A DNA stretch of 34,959 nt from Gammaproteobacteria bacterium (GTDB lineage Bacteria; Pseudomonadota; Gammaproteobacteria; UBA9214): the NCBI GenBank assembly GCA_003230545.1, contig QIFB01000081.1, forward strand, positions 1-34,959, written 5' to 3'. The stretch's first letter is position 1, and every line of letters begins with the position of its first letter. The notes under the pieces were generated by a model that was given only the letters and a program-made list of their open reading frames with translations, did not search any database and was not told the DNA's origin. The position numbers and the translations under genes are program-made. Of the stretch, positions 18,943 through 29,297 are shown one piece after another.

Positions 18943-19025
18943 ATCCCACTCCGGAAGCGGTTCTCCGGAAACAAAAAATGGGCCATAGGCCCACTCCATG
19001 AACTCCGATTTTCTCGTTGCCGGGG

Positions 19026-19054
19026 AGTATAGCAAACTGCGCTAAACCACCCAA
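19026..19054 (-). promoter_or_regulatory. Predicted sigma70 promoter of rimP-nusA-infB
   Basis: On the minus strand TTGGGT (19049-19054) and TATACT (19026-19031) have a 17-bp spacer. Transcription would begin about 75 nt before rimP. It lies between the tRNA gene and rimP, so the protein genes need not rely only on the tRNA promoter. A CCCCGC/GCGGGG hairpin also lies in this gap, just downstream of the tRNA. Confidence 0.5.
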
Positions 19055-19140
19055 GTATCAACGGTCTGGATCAATTCCCATGCCGTGACGGGACACCGAT
19101 TCAGAACACACACCCCGCTGGCGGGGCCGGTATTTCAAAT

Positions 19141-19217
19141 TGGTAGCGGGGGCAGGATTTGAACCTGCGACCTTCGGGTTATGAGCCCGACGAGCTGCCA
19201 GACTGCTCCACCCCGCA
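19141..19217 (-). tRNA. Initiator tRNA-fMet (anticodon CAT)
   Basis: A 77-nt gene with an encoded CCA. The anticodon stem-loop reads CGGGCTCATAACCCG, with the three consecutive G-C pairs diagnostic of the initiator. The D arm is GAGC...GCTC and the T arm GCAGG TTCAAAT CCTGC. The acceptor stem is (T)GCGGGG with CCCCGC(T), so position 1-72 is an unpaired U-U where E. coli has C1-A72. Lack of a Watson-Crick 1-72 pair is required for formylation, so function is expected. Its place before rimP matches metY. Confidence 0.96.
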
Positions 19218-19230
19218 GCAACGGCCGGGA

Positions 19231-19259
19231 AGTGTAGCGACTGGCCCGCACTAATTCAA
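19231..19259 (-). promoter_or_regulatory. Predicted tRNA-fMet operon promoter with GC-rich discriminator
   Basis: On the minus strand TTGAAT (19254-19259) and TACACT (19231-19236) are 17 bp apart. TCCCGGCCG follows the -10 directly. A GC-rich discriminator is typical of stable RNA promoters repressed by ppGpp and DksA, so stringent control is likely but inferred. Confidence 0.65.
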
Positions 19260-19315
19260 GTACAGACCGGGGAAAAAGACTTTGAATGCGGGGTCTTTCG
19301 GAGAGTAACCATATG

Positions 19316-19397
19316 GTAGCCCGGATGAAGCGCAGCGGAATCCGGGAAAGGCATTGCCCCGCTATCCCCGGATTCCGCTGCGCTTCATCCGGGCTAC
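19316..19397. repeat. Dispersed intergenic palindromic repeat, copy 2
   Basis: Perfect 31-bp inverted arms (19316-19346 and 19367-19397; left arm starts GTAGCCCGGATGAAGCGCAG) surround a 20-nt spacer. The right arm is identical to 5299-5329. It lies 15 bp after the nuoN stop. With no T-run it is not a classic terminator, but the very stable hairpin could protect the nuo mRNA 3' end or help separate it from the tRNA promoter. Confidence 0.85.
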
Positions 19398-19411
19398 GCA
19401 GTGGCAAGGAA

Positions 19412-20848
19412 TCAGGTGAGGACGGCGCCGCAGAGTGCCAGCAGACCACCGGGGAAGATACCGAGATACAGTACGGCGAGGCTGTTCAGGCTCATGGCAA
19501 TTTGCAGGTCCGGGCTCACGGCCAGGGGTTCGTCCCCTTCCGGTGCATCGAAGTACATCAACTTGATGACACGGATGTAGTAGAACGCACCAATGATGGA
19601 GAAAAACACGGCGACAATGGCCAGCCACACTATGTCCACGTGAATCACTGCCTGTAGCACGGACAGCTTGGCGTAGAAGCCAACGGTCGGCGGTACCCCG
19701 GCCATGGACAGCATCAGGATCAACATCATGAAGGCGAACCACGGGCTGCGCTCATTCATGCCCTTGAAATCGTCGAGCTGGTCGGCCTCGAAACCGGCGC
19801 GGCTCAGCAGGATAATCATGCCAAACCCGCCGATGGCCGTTAACGCGTAGGTAATGGCATAGAACATGGCGGCCGAATAACCCTCGGTGGTGCCGGCCAG
19901 CAGGCCCAGCAGCAGAAAGCCGACATGCGAGATGGCCGAGTAGGCCAGCATGCGCTTGATGTTGGTCTGCGCAATCGCGATCACGTTGCCGATAACCAGT
20001 GACAGCACGGCGAGAATGATCAGCATGTCCTGCCAGTCTGCGAACAGGCCACCGAGCGCCTCCGTCAGCAGGCGCATGGCCATGGCGAACGCCGCGATCT
20101 TCGGCGCACTGCCGATGAACAGGGTCACCGGGGTGGGGGCGCCCTGGTAGACATCCGGCACCCACATATGGAACGGCACGGCGCCAAACTTGAAGGCCAG
20201 CCCGGTCACGACAAAGCACAGCGCAAATACCAGCAGGATGCCCTGTTCTCCCGGCGTGGCAACCGCTCTGGATACCTCGGCGATATCCAGGCTGCCGGTG
20301 GCCCCGTACAGCATGGAAATACCGTACAGCAGCATGCCGGAGGCCAGCGCCCCGAGCACGAAATACTTCATGGCCGCCTCGGAGGCGTCGCCGGAGTCCC
20401 GGTTAAACGCGACCAGTGCATACAGCGACAGCGACAGCAGTTCCAGCCCGAGGTAGATGGTCAGCAGGCTATGGGCCGAAACCAGCACCAGCATGCCGAG
20501 CACCGCGAACAGGCCGAGCACGTAGAACTCGCCGCGGAAGATGTTGCGTTCAACGAGGTAGCTGCGCGAATACAGGAACGCACCAAAGGTCACCAGCAGG
20601 ATGCTGGTCTTCAGCAGGGCTGCCATCGGATCACTGACAAAGGTACCGCTCAGCACGACCTGCGTGTCATTACCGAGCATGCTCCAGCTGATCAGGGCAG
20701 CCACCAGCAAGGTCAGCTGGGACAGCACGTAACTCACCACACGCCGCTCGTCGCTGATAAACACATCCACGATCAGGACGACACAGGCCATCGACAGCAG
20801 GAAGATTTCCGTGGCCAGGGGGGTGAAGTCGGAGAGCGCGTAAGTCAT
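19412..20848 (-). CDS. nuoN: NADH-quinone oxidoreductase subunit N
   Basis: A 478-aa Mrp-antiporter-like proton-pumping subunit of the complex I membrane arm with about 14 hydrophobic helices. [18 protein letters not shown] carries the conserved TM5 glutamate, and [20 protein letters not shown] carries the TM7 lysine and the broken-helix region. The second half contains [20 protein letters not shown]. Length is normal. It is the last nuo gene, 12 bp after nuoM. Confidence 0.98.
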   Translation of the reverse strand: MTYALSDFTPLATEIFLLSMACVVLIVDVFISDERRVVSYVLSQLTLLVAALISWSMLGNDTQVVLSGTFVSDPMAALLKTSILLVTFGAFLYSRSYLVERNIFRGEFYVLGLFAVLGMLVLVSAHSLLTIYLGLELLSLSLYALVAFNRDSGDASEAAMKYFVLGALASGMLLYGISMLYGATGSLDIAEVSRAVATPGEQGILLVFALCFVVTGLAFKFGAVPFHMWVPDVYQGAPTPVTLFIGSAPKIAAFAMAMRLLTEALGGLFADWQDMLIILAVLSLVIGNVIAIAQTNIKRMLAYSAISHVGFLLLGLLAGTTEGYSAAMFYAITYALTAIGGFGMIILLSRAGFEADQLDDFKGMNERSPWFAFMMLILMLSMAGVPPTVGFYAKLSVLQAVIHVDIVWLAIVAVFFSIIGAFYYIRVIKLMYFDAPEGDEPLAVSPDLQIAMSLNSLAVLYLGIFPGGLLALCGAVLT

Positions 20849-20860
20849 GGCAACATCCCG

Positions 20861-22411
20861 TTATTGACCTGCACCCAGCAGGGCCACGCCGGTCTCGCCC
20901 GGCAGCTTGGACACGATGACATGGGACAGCAGGTTGTCGACGCTGGCATGCATGACCTCGACCAGCGGCGCCGGCCAGAGCCCGAACAGCAGCACAACGG
21001 CCGCGAAGCTGGCGAGGATCACGAACTCGCGCCGGTTGATGTCCTCGAGCTGGCGTACCTTGTCGTTGGCGATGTCACCGAAGAGGACGCGCTTCACCAG
21101 CCACAGGCTGTAGGCCGCACCGAGAATCAGGGTGGTGGCGGCCAGGATGGCAAACCAGATATTCGCCTTGAAGCTTGCGAGGACCACCATGAACTCGCCG
21201 ACAAACCCGGAGGTGCCCGGCAGCCCGGCGTTGGCCATGGCAAACAGCACCATGAAACCCGCGAACACCGGCATGGTATTGGCCACCCCGCCGTAGTCAC
21301 TGATCTGCCGGCTGTGCATGCGGTCATACATGATGCCGACGCACAGGAACATAGCCCCCGATATGAAGCCGTGCGAGATCATCTGTACGATACCTCCTTC
21401 CATACCCAGCCCCGCGCCCTGCATGGAGCCGGTATTTTCCATCAGGGTAAACACCAGGAAGATGCCCAGCGTCACGAAACCCATATGCGCAATCGAGGAA
21501 TAGGCGATCAGCTTTTTCATGTCCTCCTGCACCAGCGCAACGAAACCGATATAGACAATGGCCACCAGCGACAGGAGGATAATCACCCAGTCAAGCGCCA
21601 TGCTGGCGTCCGGGGTGATCGGCAGGCTGAAGCGCAGGAACCCGTAAGCGCCGATCTTCAGCATGATGGCTGCCAGGATCATGGAACCCCCGGTCGGCGC
21701 TTCCACGTGCGCGTCCGGCAGCCAGGTATGCACCGGCCACATCGGCACCTTGACGGCGAAGGCCAGCAGGAATGCGATAAAGATCAGTACCTGCTCCGTC
21801 ATCCCCAGCGGCAGCGCGTGGAAACCGAGGATGCTGAAGGAACCCGACTGCAGATACATATAGATCAGCGCGACCAGCATGAATACCGAGCCAAAGAAGG
21901 TATACAGGAAGAATTTGATGGTCGCGTACACGCGCCGTGGCCCGCCCCACACGCCGATGATCAGGAACATCGGCACCAGCATGGTCTCCCAGAACACATA
22001 GAACAGCACGCCATCGAGCGCGGCAAACACGCCGTTCATCAGGCCTTCCATGATCAGGAAAGCGGCCAGGTACTGGCTGACCTTGGTCCGGATCACTTCC
22101 CAGCCGGCCAGCACCACCAGCACGGTAGTAAACGTGGTCAGAATAATCAGTGGCATGGAGATGCCGTCGATGCCAAGGTGATAATTCGCATTGAGCGCGG
22201 CGATCCACGGCACCTTTTCCTGGAACTGCATCGCGGCCGTGCCGACATCAAACTCCGTATACAGCCCGAGACTGAGCAGGAAGGTCGCGATGGCGACCAG
22301 CAGTGCCACCGGGCGGATATTCGGGAAACCCAGTCCGTCCATGACCAGCAGCAGGATGCCACCGGCAACCGGCAGCCAGATGAGCACACTCAGTAGTGGG
22401 AAATCGATCAT
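20861..22411 (-). CDS. nuoM: NADH-quinone oxidoreductase subunit M
   Basis: A 516-aa antiporter-like membrane subunit. YVFWETMLVPMFLIIGVWG carries the TM5 glutamate; FAVKVPMWPVHTWLPDAHVE carries the TM7 lysine and broken helix; DMKKLIAYSSIAHMGFVTLG marks the second antiporter half. Its ATG overlaps the nuoL stop as ATGA, implying translational coupling. It sits between NuoN and NuoL in the proton-pumping arm. Confidence 0.98.
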   Translation of the reverse strand: MIDFPLLSVLIWLPVAGGILLLVMDGLGFPNIRPVALLVAIATFLLSLGLYTEFDVGTAAMQFQEKVPWIAALNANYHLGIDGISMPLIILTTFTTVLVVLAGWEVIRTKVSQYLAAFLIMEGLMNGVFAALDGVLFYVFWETMLVPMFLIIGVWGGPRRVYATIKFFLYTFFGSVFMLVALIYMYLQSGSFSILGFHALPLGMTEQVLIFIAFLLAFAVKVPMWPVHTWLPDAHVEAPTGGSMILAAIMLKIGAYGFLRFSLPITPDASMALDWVIILLSLVAIVYIGFVALVQEDMKKLIAYSSIAHMGFVTLGIFLVFTLMENTGSMQGAGLGMEGGIVQMISHGFISGAMFLCVGIMYDRMHSRQISDYGGVANTMPVFAGFMVLFAMANAGLPGTSGFVGEFMVVLASFKANIWFAILAATTLILGAAYSLWLVKRVLFGDIANDKVRQLEDINRREFVILASFAAVVLLFGLWPAPLVEVMHASVDNLLSHVIVSKLPGETGVALLGAGQ

Positions 22412-24417
22412 GCCGAAGCTCCCGAGAGGAACACAAACCAGCCGATTAACAGCAGCAGTCCGATGATCATGCTGAAGGCATAGTGGTACAGATAGCCGGA
22501 CTGTATGTGCCGCACCACGCCCGCGACCCAGCCGACCACGCGTGCACTGCCGTTGACCATCAGCCCGTCGATGATGAGCACGTCACCGATGCGCCACAGC
22601 AACCGGCCAAAGCTGCGGGCCCCGCCCGCGAATACCACATCATTGAAATCGTCGGCATAGTACTTGTTGATCAATAACCGGTAGATCCCGCGGAAGCGCT
22701 GCTGCACATTCCCGGCGATTGCCGGGTTCTTGATATAGATGTACCAGGCGGTCGCGACACCGGCGATCGCGAGATAGATTGTAGAACTACCAAAGGCATG
22801 CAGCACGAAGGACACGGGTCCGTGGTATTGCGCGCCGACCTCGCTCAGCACGTCGTTCGCCGGGTCGACATAGATGACGCCATCGAAATAGTCGCCGAAT
22901 ACCACAGGATCGATCCAGTAACCGGCGATAACGGACGGGATGGCCAGCAGGACCAGCGGCACAGTCACGACCCACGGGGATTCATGCAGGTGCTCGCGGA
23001 TATGGTTATCCATGCGCGGCTTGCCGTGAAACACCAGGAAATACAGACGGAAACTGTACAGCGCGGTAATAAATACACCAAACAGCACCATCCAGTAGAC
23101 CAGTCCGGCGCCCGGCAGTTGCGAGTGATGCACCGCCTCGATGATGGTGTCCTTGGAATAGAACCCGGCGAAGAATGGCGTGCCGATCAGGGCCAGCGAA
23201 CCGATCATCATGGTGATCCAGGTAACCGGCATGTACTTGCGCAGTCCGCCCATGTTGCGGATGTCCTGGTCGTGGTGCATGGCCATGATCACGGAACCGG
23301 CACCGAGGAACAGCAACGCCTTGAAGAAGGCATGTGTCATCAGATGGAAGATACCGGCTGCGTAGGCAGACACACCCAGCGCCACCGTCATGTAACCGAG
23401 CTGCGACAGGGTTGAATAGGCGATCACGCGCTTGATGTCGTTCTGGACGATGCCGAGAAAGCCCATGAACAGCGCGGTGATGGCGCCGATAATCATAACG
23501 AAGGTCAGGGCAGTCGTTGACAACTCGAACAGCGGCGACATGCGCGCCACCATAAAGATGCCGGCAGTCACCATGGTGGCCGCGTGGATCAGGGCCGAGA
23601 TCGGCGTCGGGCCTTCCATGGAATCCGGCAACCACACGTGCAGTGGCACCTGGGCCGACTTGCCCATGGCGCCGATGAACAGGAAGATGCAGATGACTGT
23701 AATGACCTGCCATTCGGCACCGGAGAAAATCTCCATGGTCGTACCGACCAGCGCCGGGGCCGCGGCAAATACCGTTGCGTAATCCATGCTGTTGAAGAAG
23801 GCGTAGATGCCACCGATACCCAGCAGGAACCCGAAGTCCCCCACCCGGTTCACCAGGAAGGCCTTGAGGTTGGCATAGATGGCCGTGGGCCGGGTGTACC
23901 AGAACCCGATCAGCAGGTAGGACACCAGCCCGACCGCTTCCCAGCCGAAGAACAGCTGCAGGAAGTTGTTGGACATCACCAGCATCAGCATGGAAAAGGT
24001 GAACAGCGCGATGTAGCTGAAGAAGCGCTGGTAGGACGACGGTGCCCCGGCCTTTGAATGGGCCGGCCAGTTGTGATCGTCGTCTGCCATGTAACCGATG
24101 GTGTAGATGTGCACCATCAATGAGACAAACGTCACCACAGTCATCATCAGCGCGGTTAGATTGTCGACCAGGAAGCCGATCTCGAACTTCACGCCGTCGG
24201 AGACCAGCCAGGTATAGACGCTGCCGTTGAACGGCGCGCCACCGTCGATGGCGATGCGTTTCAGCACCACCAGCGACAGCACGAAGGAGATGCCCACACC
24301 GAGGATAGTGACGGTGTGCGCACCCACACGGCCAATGGACTTGCCGAACAACCCGGCGATAATGGCGCCGAGCAGCGGCGCGAGCGGGATGGCGAGGTAG
24401 ATGGTTTCCATGGACAT
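22408..24417 (-). CDS. nuoL: NADH-quinone oxidoreductase subunit L
   Basis: A 669-aa distal antiporter-like subunit. LQLFFGWEAVGLVSYLLIGF holds the TM5 glutamate. MGKSAQVPLHVWLPDSMEGP and TPISALIHAATMVTAG hold the TM7 lysine and broken helix. The C-terminal part (about 500-669) provides the lateral helix that braces the membrane arm, ending in a final hydrophobic segment (SMIIGLLLLIGWFVFLSG). Two in-frame ATGs (24417, 24411) are equally near the nuoK stop; the first is used. Confidence 0.97.
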   Translation of the reverse strand: MSMETIYLAIPLAPLLGAIIAGLFGKSIGRVGAHTVTILGVGISFVLSLVVLKRIAIDGGAPFNGSVYTWLVSDGVKFEIGFLVDNLTALMMTVVTFVSLMVHIYTIGYMADDDHNWPAHSKAGAPSSYQRFFSYIALFTFSMLMLVMSNNFLQLFFGWEAVGLVSYLLIGFWYTRPTAIYANLKAFLVNRVGDFGFLLGIGGIYAFFNSMDYATVFAAAPALVGTTMEIFSGAEWQVITVICIFLFIGAMGKSAQVPLHVWLPDSMEGPTPISALIHAATMVTAGIFMVARMSPLFELSTTALTFVMIIGAITALFMGFLGIVQNDIKRVIAYSTLSQLGYMTVALGVSAYAAGIFHLMTHAFFKALLFLGAGSVIMAMHHDQDIRNMGGLRKYMPVTWITMMIGSLALIGTPFFAGFYSKDTIIEAVHHSQLPGAGLVYWMVLFGVFITALYSFRLYFLVFHGKPRMDNHIREHLHESPWVVTVPLVLLAIPSVIAGYWIDPVVFGDYFDGVIYVDPANDVLSEVGAQYHGPVSFVLHAFGSSTIYLAIAGVATAWYIYIKNPAIAGNVQQRFRGIYRLLINKYYADDFNDVVFAGGARSFGRLLWRIGDVLIIDGLMVNGSARVVGWVAGVVRHIQSGYLYHYAFSMIIGLLLLIGWFVFLSGASA

Positions 24418-24422
24418 ACCGG

Positions 24423-24728
24423 TCAGCCCTTCAGGGTGTCCAGGTCATCGACATTGATGGTCTGCCGGTTGCGGAACAACACCACGAGGATGGCCAGCCC
24501 GATGGCGGCCTCGGCGGCGGCGACCGTCAGGATAAAGAACACGAATACCTGCCCGGCGATGTCGCCGAGAAAGTACGAAAACGCAATGAAGTTCATGTTG
24601 ACCGCCAGCAGCATCAGCTCGATGGCCATCAGCAGGATAATGACGTTCTTGCGGTTCAGGAAGATCCCGGCGACGCTCAGACCAAACAGGATGGCTCCCA
24701 GCACCAGGTAATCAGACAGGGCGATCAT
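24423..24728 (-). CDS. nuoK: NADH-quinone oxidoreductase subunit K
   Basis: A 101-aa, three-helix membrane subunit homologous to Mrp[21 protein letters not shown] holds the conserved TM2 glutamate, and [20 protein letters not shown] holds the TM3 glutamate; both line the central proton channel. The ATG overlaps the nuoJ stop by four bases, and nuoL follows after five. Confidence 0.98.
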   Translation of the reverse strand: MIALSDYLVLGAILFGLSVAGIFLNRKNVIILLMAIELMLLAVNMNFIAFSYFLGDIAGQVFVFFILTVAAAEAAIGLAILVVLFRNRQTINVDDLDTLKG

Positions 24729-25333
24729 CCGTTTTTCTCTTCCGATTGCATTTTCACCAGCCGCACCCGGTCTTCGCGCTTCACGGCGACTTGCTCGACC
24801 GGGTCCTGCGACCGGGTTCCCGGGCGGCGGCGCATGGTCAGCGCGATGGCCGCGATGATCGCTACCAGCAGGATGACCGAGGCGATCTCGAACGGGTAGA
24901 CATAATCGGTATACAGCACGCTGCCGAGCTCACGGGTATTGCTGTAGTCGGCGCCGTGACGCGCAGGAATCGCAACGGCCTCGGCGCCGAAGTTCTTCAC
25001 CCCGAGCACCAGGAACATCTCCGCAAAAATGAGCAGCGCGACGGTGAAGCCCAATGGCAGATATTTCACGAACCCCTCGCGCAACGGCGAGACATTGATA
25101 TCCAGCATCATCACCACGAACAGGAACAGCACCATCACCGCCCCGACGTAGACCAGCACGAGGATGATGGCGAGAAACTCCGCCTCCAGCAACATCCACA
25201 GGCCGGCGCAGGTAAAAAACGCCAGTACCAGGTGCAGCGCTGCGTGCACCGGGTTGCGCACGGTAATCACGCGCCCGGCAGCGAACACCAGGATCACGGC
25301 AAACACGTAAAAGACAAAGCGTTCAAAATCCAT
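24725..25333 (-). CDS. nuoJ: NADH-quinone oxidoreductase subunit J
   Basis: A 202-aa membrane subunit with five predicted helices. [20 protein letters not shown] is the TM3 pi-bulge region, which rotates during turnover in complex I structures. The C-terminal tail after about residue 165 is charged ([20 protein letters not shown]) and probably cytoplasmic. It starts five bases after nuoI and overlaps nuoK. Confidence 0.96.
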   Translation of the reverse strand: MDFERFVFYVFAVILVFAAGRVITVRNPVHAALHLVLAFFTCAGLWMLLEAEFLAIILVLVYVGAVMVLFLFVVMMLDINVSPLREGFVKYLPLGFTVALLIFAEMFLVLGVKNFGAEAVAIPARHGADYSNTRELGSVLYTDYVYPFEIASVILLVAIIAAIALTMRRRPGTRSQDPVEQVAVKREDRVRLVKMQSEEKNG

Positions 25334-25338
25334 CCGGG

Positions 25339-25827
25339 TTACCTGTAGGCCGCATCCTGCATGCGGTCCTTTGCTATCTGTTCTTCGTACTTGTCACCGA
25401 CGGCGAGCAGCATCTCCTTGGTCATGATGTTCTCGCCGCGGTTCTCGAAGGCGTATTCAAAAATGCGTGTCTCGACAATGGAATCCACCGGGCAGGACTC
25501 CTCGCAAAAACCGCAGTAGATACACTTGAATAAATCAATGTCGTAACGCGTGGTGCGCCGCGTGCCGTCGGCCCGCTCTTCCGCCTCGATGGTGATCGCC
25601 AGCGCCGGGCACACGGCCTCGCACAGCTTGCAGGCAATACAGCGCTCCTCGCCATTGGGGTAGCGGCGCAGCGCATGCAGGCCGCGGAAACGATTCGACT
25701 GCGGGGTCTTCTCCTCCGGGTACTGCACCGTGAATTTGCGCTTGAACAGGTGGCGACCGGTCACACCCAGGCCCTTGCGCAGCTCACGTAATGTCAGGCT
25801 TTTCAGGAAGTTGATAAATCTTTCCAT
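25339..25827 (-). CDS. nuoI: NADH-quinone oxidoreductase subunit I
   Basis: A 162-aa ferredoxin-like subunit holding clusters N6a and N6b. The two motifs are [16 protein letters not shown] and [16 protein letters not shown], each CxxCxxCxxxCP. It passes electrons from NuoG toward NuoB. The [15 protein letters not shown] segment before the first motif is typical. I chose the ATG at 25827; a TTG two codons upstream is possible. Confidence 0.97.
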   Translation of the reverse strand: MERFINFLKSLTLRELRKGLGVTGRHLFKRKFTVQYPEEKTPQSNRFRGLHALRRYPNGEERCIACKLCEAVCPALAITIEAEERADGTRRTTRYDIDLFKCIYCGFCEESCPVDSIVETRIFEYAFENRGENIMTKEMLLAVGDKYEEQIAKDRMQDAAYR

Positions 25828-25847
25828 AATCAATCTCAGAGCGGGCC

Positions 25848-26879
25848 TCAGTTAAACCACGGCCCGACTTCTCCCAGGACCAGGCCGCCGGCCACCACGA
25901 TCCAGACGATGGTGATCGGGATAAACACCTTCCAGCCCAGGCGCATGATCTGGTCATAGCGATAGCGCGGAAAGGTGGCGCGAAACCACAGGAAGCAGAA
26001 CAGGAACAGCGAGGTCTTGGCCAGCAGCCAGAAGATCCCCGGCACCCAGGCGAACCACGCTTCAAACCACGTGCCCTCGAACGGCGACAGCCAGCCACCG
26101 AGGAACATCAGGGCGGCCAGTGTAGCAATCAGGATCATGTTCGCGTATTCGGCAAGAAAGAACACCGCGAACGCCATGCCCGAGTATTCCACATGAAAAC
26201 CCGCGACAATCTCGGACTCACCTTCCGCGACATCGAACGGCGCGCGATTGGTCTCGGCCAGCCCGGAGATAAAATACACCAGGAACAGCGGAAACAGCGG
26301 AAGCCAGAACCAGTGCACGAGGCTGCCCTGCTGCGCCTTGACGATCTCGACGAGGTTGAGACTGCCGCCGGCGATCAGCACCCCGACCAGCGCAAAACCC
26401 ATGGCGATCTCGTAGGAGACGATCTGGGCTGCCGAGCGCATGGCGCCGAGAAACGCATACTTCGAGTTCGAGGCCCAGCCCGCGATGATCACGCCGTATA
26501 CGCCCACAGAGGTGAGCGCGAGAATATAGATAAGACTGGCATCGATATTGGCCAGCACCAGTGTGTCGGTAAACGGTATCGCGGCCCACGCGGCCAGTGC
26601 CGGGGCGATGGAAATCATCGGTGCAATCAGGAACAGATAACGGTTGGAACTCGTCGGCACGACGATTTCCTTCATCAGCAGCTTGAGAGCATCGGCAATC
26701 GGCTGCAGCCAGCCGCGCGGACCGACGCGGTTGGGGCCGATACGCACCTGCATGTAGCCGATGATCTTGCGCTCGGCAAAGGTCAGGTAGGCCACGGCCA
26801 GCAGCAACGGCACCAGGATCGCGACGATCTTGAGCGTGATGAAGAACGGCTCCCTGATAATTTCCCAGAACTCTGCCAT
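25848..26879 (-). CDS. nuoH: NADH-quinone oxidoreductase subunit H
   Basis: A 343-aa membrane subunit that forms the floor of the quinone chamber, with about eight helices. [20 protein letters not shown] lies near the N-terminus, and the conserved acidic loop [20 protein letters not shown], then HVEYSG, couples quinone reduction to the E-channel. Length and motifs are normal. It lies 21 bp after nuoG. Confidence 0.98.
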   Translation of the reverse strand: MAEFWEIIREPFFITLKIVAILVPLLLAVAYLTFAERKIIGYMQVRIGPNRVGPRGWLQPIADALKLLMKEIVVPTSSNRYLFLIAPMISIAPALAAWAAIPFTDTLVLANIDASLIYILALTSVGVYGVIIAGWASNSKYAFLGAMRSAAQIVSYEIAMGFALVGVLIAGGSLNLVEIVKAQQGSLVHWFWLPLFPLFLVYFISGLAETNRAPFDVAEGESEIVAGFHVEYSGMAFAVFFLAEYANMILIATLAALMFLGGWLSPFEGTWFEAWFAWVPGIFWLLAKTSLFLFCFLWFRATFPRYRYDQIMRLGWKVFIPITIVWIVVAGGLVLGEVGPWFN

Positions 26880-26900
26880 GATGGTTGCGTCGTTACCTGT

Positions 26901-29297
26901 CTAGATCTTTTCTACGGTCACGGAGCCGAAGTCCGGTCCCAGTTCGGTGGTGGCACGGATTGCCCCTGGCAGCCATATGCAGCCTTCCGGCACGCGCTCG
27001 TCAATCTCCAGCCCGACACGGACGACGTGGTCATCCTGCAGCACCTTGATGGTCGTGCCGTCCTCGACCCCGGACTGTACTGCTTGCGCAGCACACATGC
27101 GCGCGGCACTGCCGGTGGCATCTGGCGTCTGCTGCAGTGACGCAGCGCGACGCACCAGCGCATCGACCGCATGCATCGGTACATCACCGATACGCTCCAG
27201 GCCACTGCCGTACGCTGCACTGGCTATCGTCTTGCCGGCTGCCGGGACAAACCCGGTGGCCGCATCCACCTGGCGGCGCAGCTCGTCACGGATTTCTTCG
27301 CTACCGGTGTAATCAAATCCTTCCAGGTCCAGCAGGTTGCCGAGAACCCGCAACACCTTCCAGCCGGGCCGGCTGTCACCAACCCGCGTGGCCACCCCGG
27401 TAAAACTCTGCCAGCGGCCCTCGGCATTGACGAAGGTACCGGAGGTCTCGGTAAACGGGCTGATCGGCAACATCACATCGGCACAGGCCTTGATGGATTC
27501 ACCGGCCCACGGACTCAGCGAGACCACGAAGTCGGCGCTGGCAACGGCGCGCAGGGCACCGGCCCCGTCATTGCAATCGAATTCGGGTTCCACGTTGAGC
27601 AGTACATAACCCTTGCGTGGTTGTGCGCTCAGCGCATGTGCATCCAGTCCGGGCGTCGCTACCAGTCCACCAGCCGCACCCCGGTGCGGCACCGCACCCG
27701 CCAGCCAGCCGCCCACGCTATTGGCACTCTCCGGCAGAAAGCCGAGCACCGTGCCACTGGCGGCGGCAATCACCCCCGCCAGTGCGCGTATCAGCGAAGC
27801 CTGCGGATGTGCTGCGGCCGTATTACCAAGCAGCACGATGGCTGAATCTGCCGCTTTCAATGCCTTGGCCATGGCCTGCTGGTCGGCATCCGGACTGGCA
27901 CTTGCGATCAGGGCGCGCACCGCCTCCGGCGCCTTGCCGGCGGCATCCGGAAAACCGGCGGCGATACCAGCGAGTACTGCCGGCATCCGGGACGGCGGCA
28001 CGATGGCACGTGCGGCGACCGGGTACAGGCTGTCGTAATCCACCGGGTTGACGAACATGACACTGGCGCCTGCCAGTGCGGCCTTGCGCAGACGATGACC
28101 GGCCAGCGGCTGCTCCTTGCGCGGGTTGGAACCCACCACCAGTGCCGCATCCACGGCTTCAAGCTGCTCCAGCGGCATGCCCAGGTCTGGCGCCAGCGGC
28201 GCACTGTCCTGGTCACTGAAATCCGAGCACCGCAGGCGATGGTCAATATTGTGTGTGCCGAGCCCGCGCATCACCGCCTGGGCAAGAAACATTTCTTCCA
28301 GTGTCGCGGTCGGTGAGACCAGCATGCCGAGCTGATCGGCTCCTGCTTCACTGGTGATTGACCGCAAGCCGTCGACAACGGCCTGCAGCGCGGTGTCCCA
28401 GTCGCTCGCTTCCCAGCGGCCATCGACCTTGATCATCGGGGAGGCCAGGCGGTCCTCGCTGTACAGGCCCTCGTAGCTGAAGCGGTCGCGGTCCGAGAGC
28501 CACACCTCGTTGATCTCCTCGTTCTCGCGCGGCACCACCCGCATGACTTCTCCACGACGGGTATGCACAAAAATATTCGAGCCAATGGAATCGTGCGGGG
28601 CGATGCTTGCATGCTGGTTGAGTTCCCAGGCGCGCGCCTTGAAGCGGAACGGCCGTGAGGTCAGCGCACCGACCGGGCACACGTCGATGACATTGCCGGA
28701 CAGCTCGGACTCCAGCGACTGTTCAATGTAGGTGCCAATTTCCATGTTTTCGCCGCGACCCGTGGCGCCGAGCTCCATTTTGCCGGCGACTTCCTGCAGC
28801 ATGCGGATACAACGGGTGCAGTGAATGCAGCGCGTCATGTCGGTAGCAATCAGCGAGCCGATGTACTTGTCCTTCACCACGCGCTTCTTTTCGGCGAAGC
28901 GCGACACGTCGCCGCCGTAGCCAAGTGCGAGGTCCTGCAGTTCGCATTCACCGCCCTGGTCACAGATCGGGCAGTCCAGCGGATGGTTAATCAGCAGGAA
29001 TTCCATCACCGCCTTCTGGGCGCCCTGCGCGAGCTCCGAGGTGGTATGGATCTTCATGCCGTCGGTCACCGGCGTGGCGCAAGCCGGCAGCGGCTTCGGC
29101 ACGTTCTCCACCTCGACCATGCACATGCGGCAATTGGCCGCGACCGAGAGTTTCTTGTGATAGCAGAAGCGCGGCACGCTGATGCAGGCGGCATCGGTGA
29201 CCTCGATGATCATCGCCCCCTTGCGCACCTGGAACTCGCGGCCGTCAACAGTGACGGTTACGGCATCTTCCGGCGGGATCCCGGGGCACGCACTCAC
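26901..29297 (-). CDS. nuoG: NADH-quinone oxidoreductase subunit G
   Basis: A 798-aa peripheral-arm subunit. The N-terminal part is ferredoxin-like with a 2Fe-2S site ([20 protein letters not shown], then PACATPV), a His-liganded 4Fe-4S site ([20 protein letters not shown]) and a further 4Fe-4S site ([13 protein letters not shown], then CPVGALTS). From about residue 220 a molybdopterin-oxidoreductase-like domain follows, which binds no cofactor in complex I. The start is GTG, overlapping the nuoF stop as GTGA. The C-terminal half is alanine-rich and less conserved, as usual for NuoG. Confidence 0.97.
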   Translation of the reverse strand: MSACPGIPPEDAVTVTVDGREFQVRKGAMIIEVTDAACISVPRFCYHKKLSVAANCRMCMVEVENVPKPLPACATPVTDGMKIHTTSELAQGAQKAVMEFLLINHPLDCPICDQGGECELQDLALGYGGDVSRFAEKKRVVKDKYIGSLIATDMTRCIHCTRCIRMLQEVAGKMELGATGRGENMEIGTYIEQSLESELSGNVIDVCPVGALTSRPFRFKARAWELNQHASIAPHDSIGSNIFVHTRRGEVMRVVPRENEEINEVWLSDRDRFSYEGLYSEDRLASPMIKVDGRWEASDWDTALQAVVDGLRSITSEAGADQLGMLVSPTATLEEMFLAQAVMRGLGTHNIDHRLRCSDFSDQDSAPLAPDLGMPLEQLEAVDAALVVGSNPRKEQPLAGHRLRKAALAGASVMFVNPVDYDSLYPVAARAIVPPSRMPAVLAGIAAGFPDAAGKAPEAVRALIASASPDADQQAMAKALKAADSAIVLLGNTAAAHPQASLIRALAGVIAAASGTVLGFLPESANSVGGWLAGAVPHRGAAGGLVATPGLDAHALSAQPRKGYVLLNVEPEFDCNDGAGALRAVASADFVVSLSPWAGESIKACADVMLPISPFTETSGTFVNAEGRWQSFTGVATRVGDSRPGWKVLRVLGNLLDLEGFDYTGSEEIRDELRRQVDAATGFVPAAGKTIASAAYGSGLERIGDVPMHAVDALVRRAASLQQTPDATGSAARMCAAQAVQSGVEDGTTIKVLQDDHVVRVGLEIDERVPEGCIWLPGAIRATTELGPDFGSVTVEKI

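Noticed and set aside
20168-22396. A 742-codon plus-strand ORF opposite nuoN and nuoM
   Set aside because: It is antisense to two unmistakable complex I genes, is rich in His/Gln/Asp from complementary codons, and contains no domain. It is an artefact of high GC codon bias.
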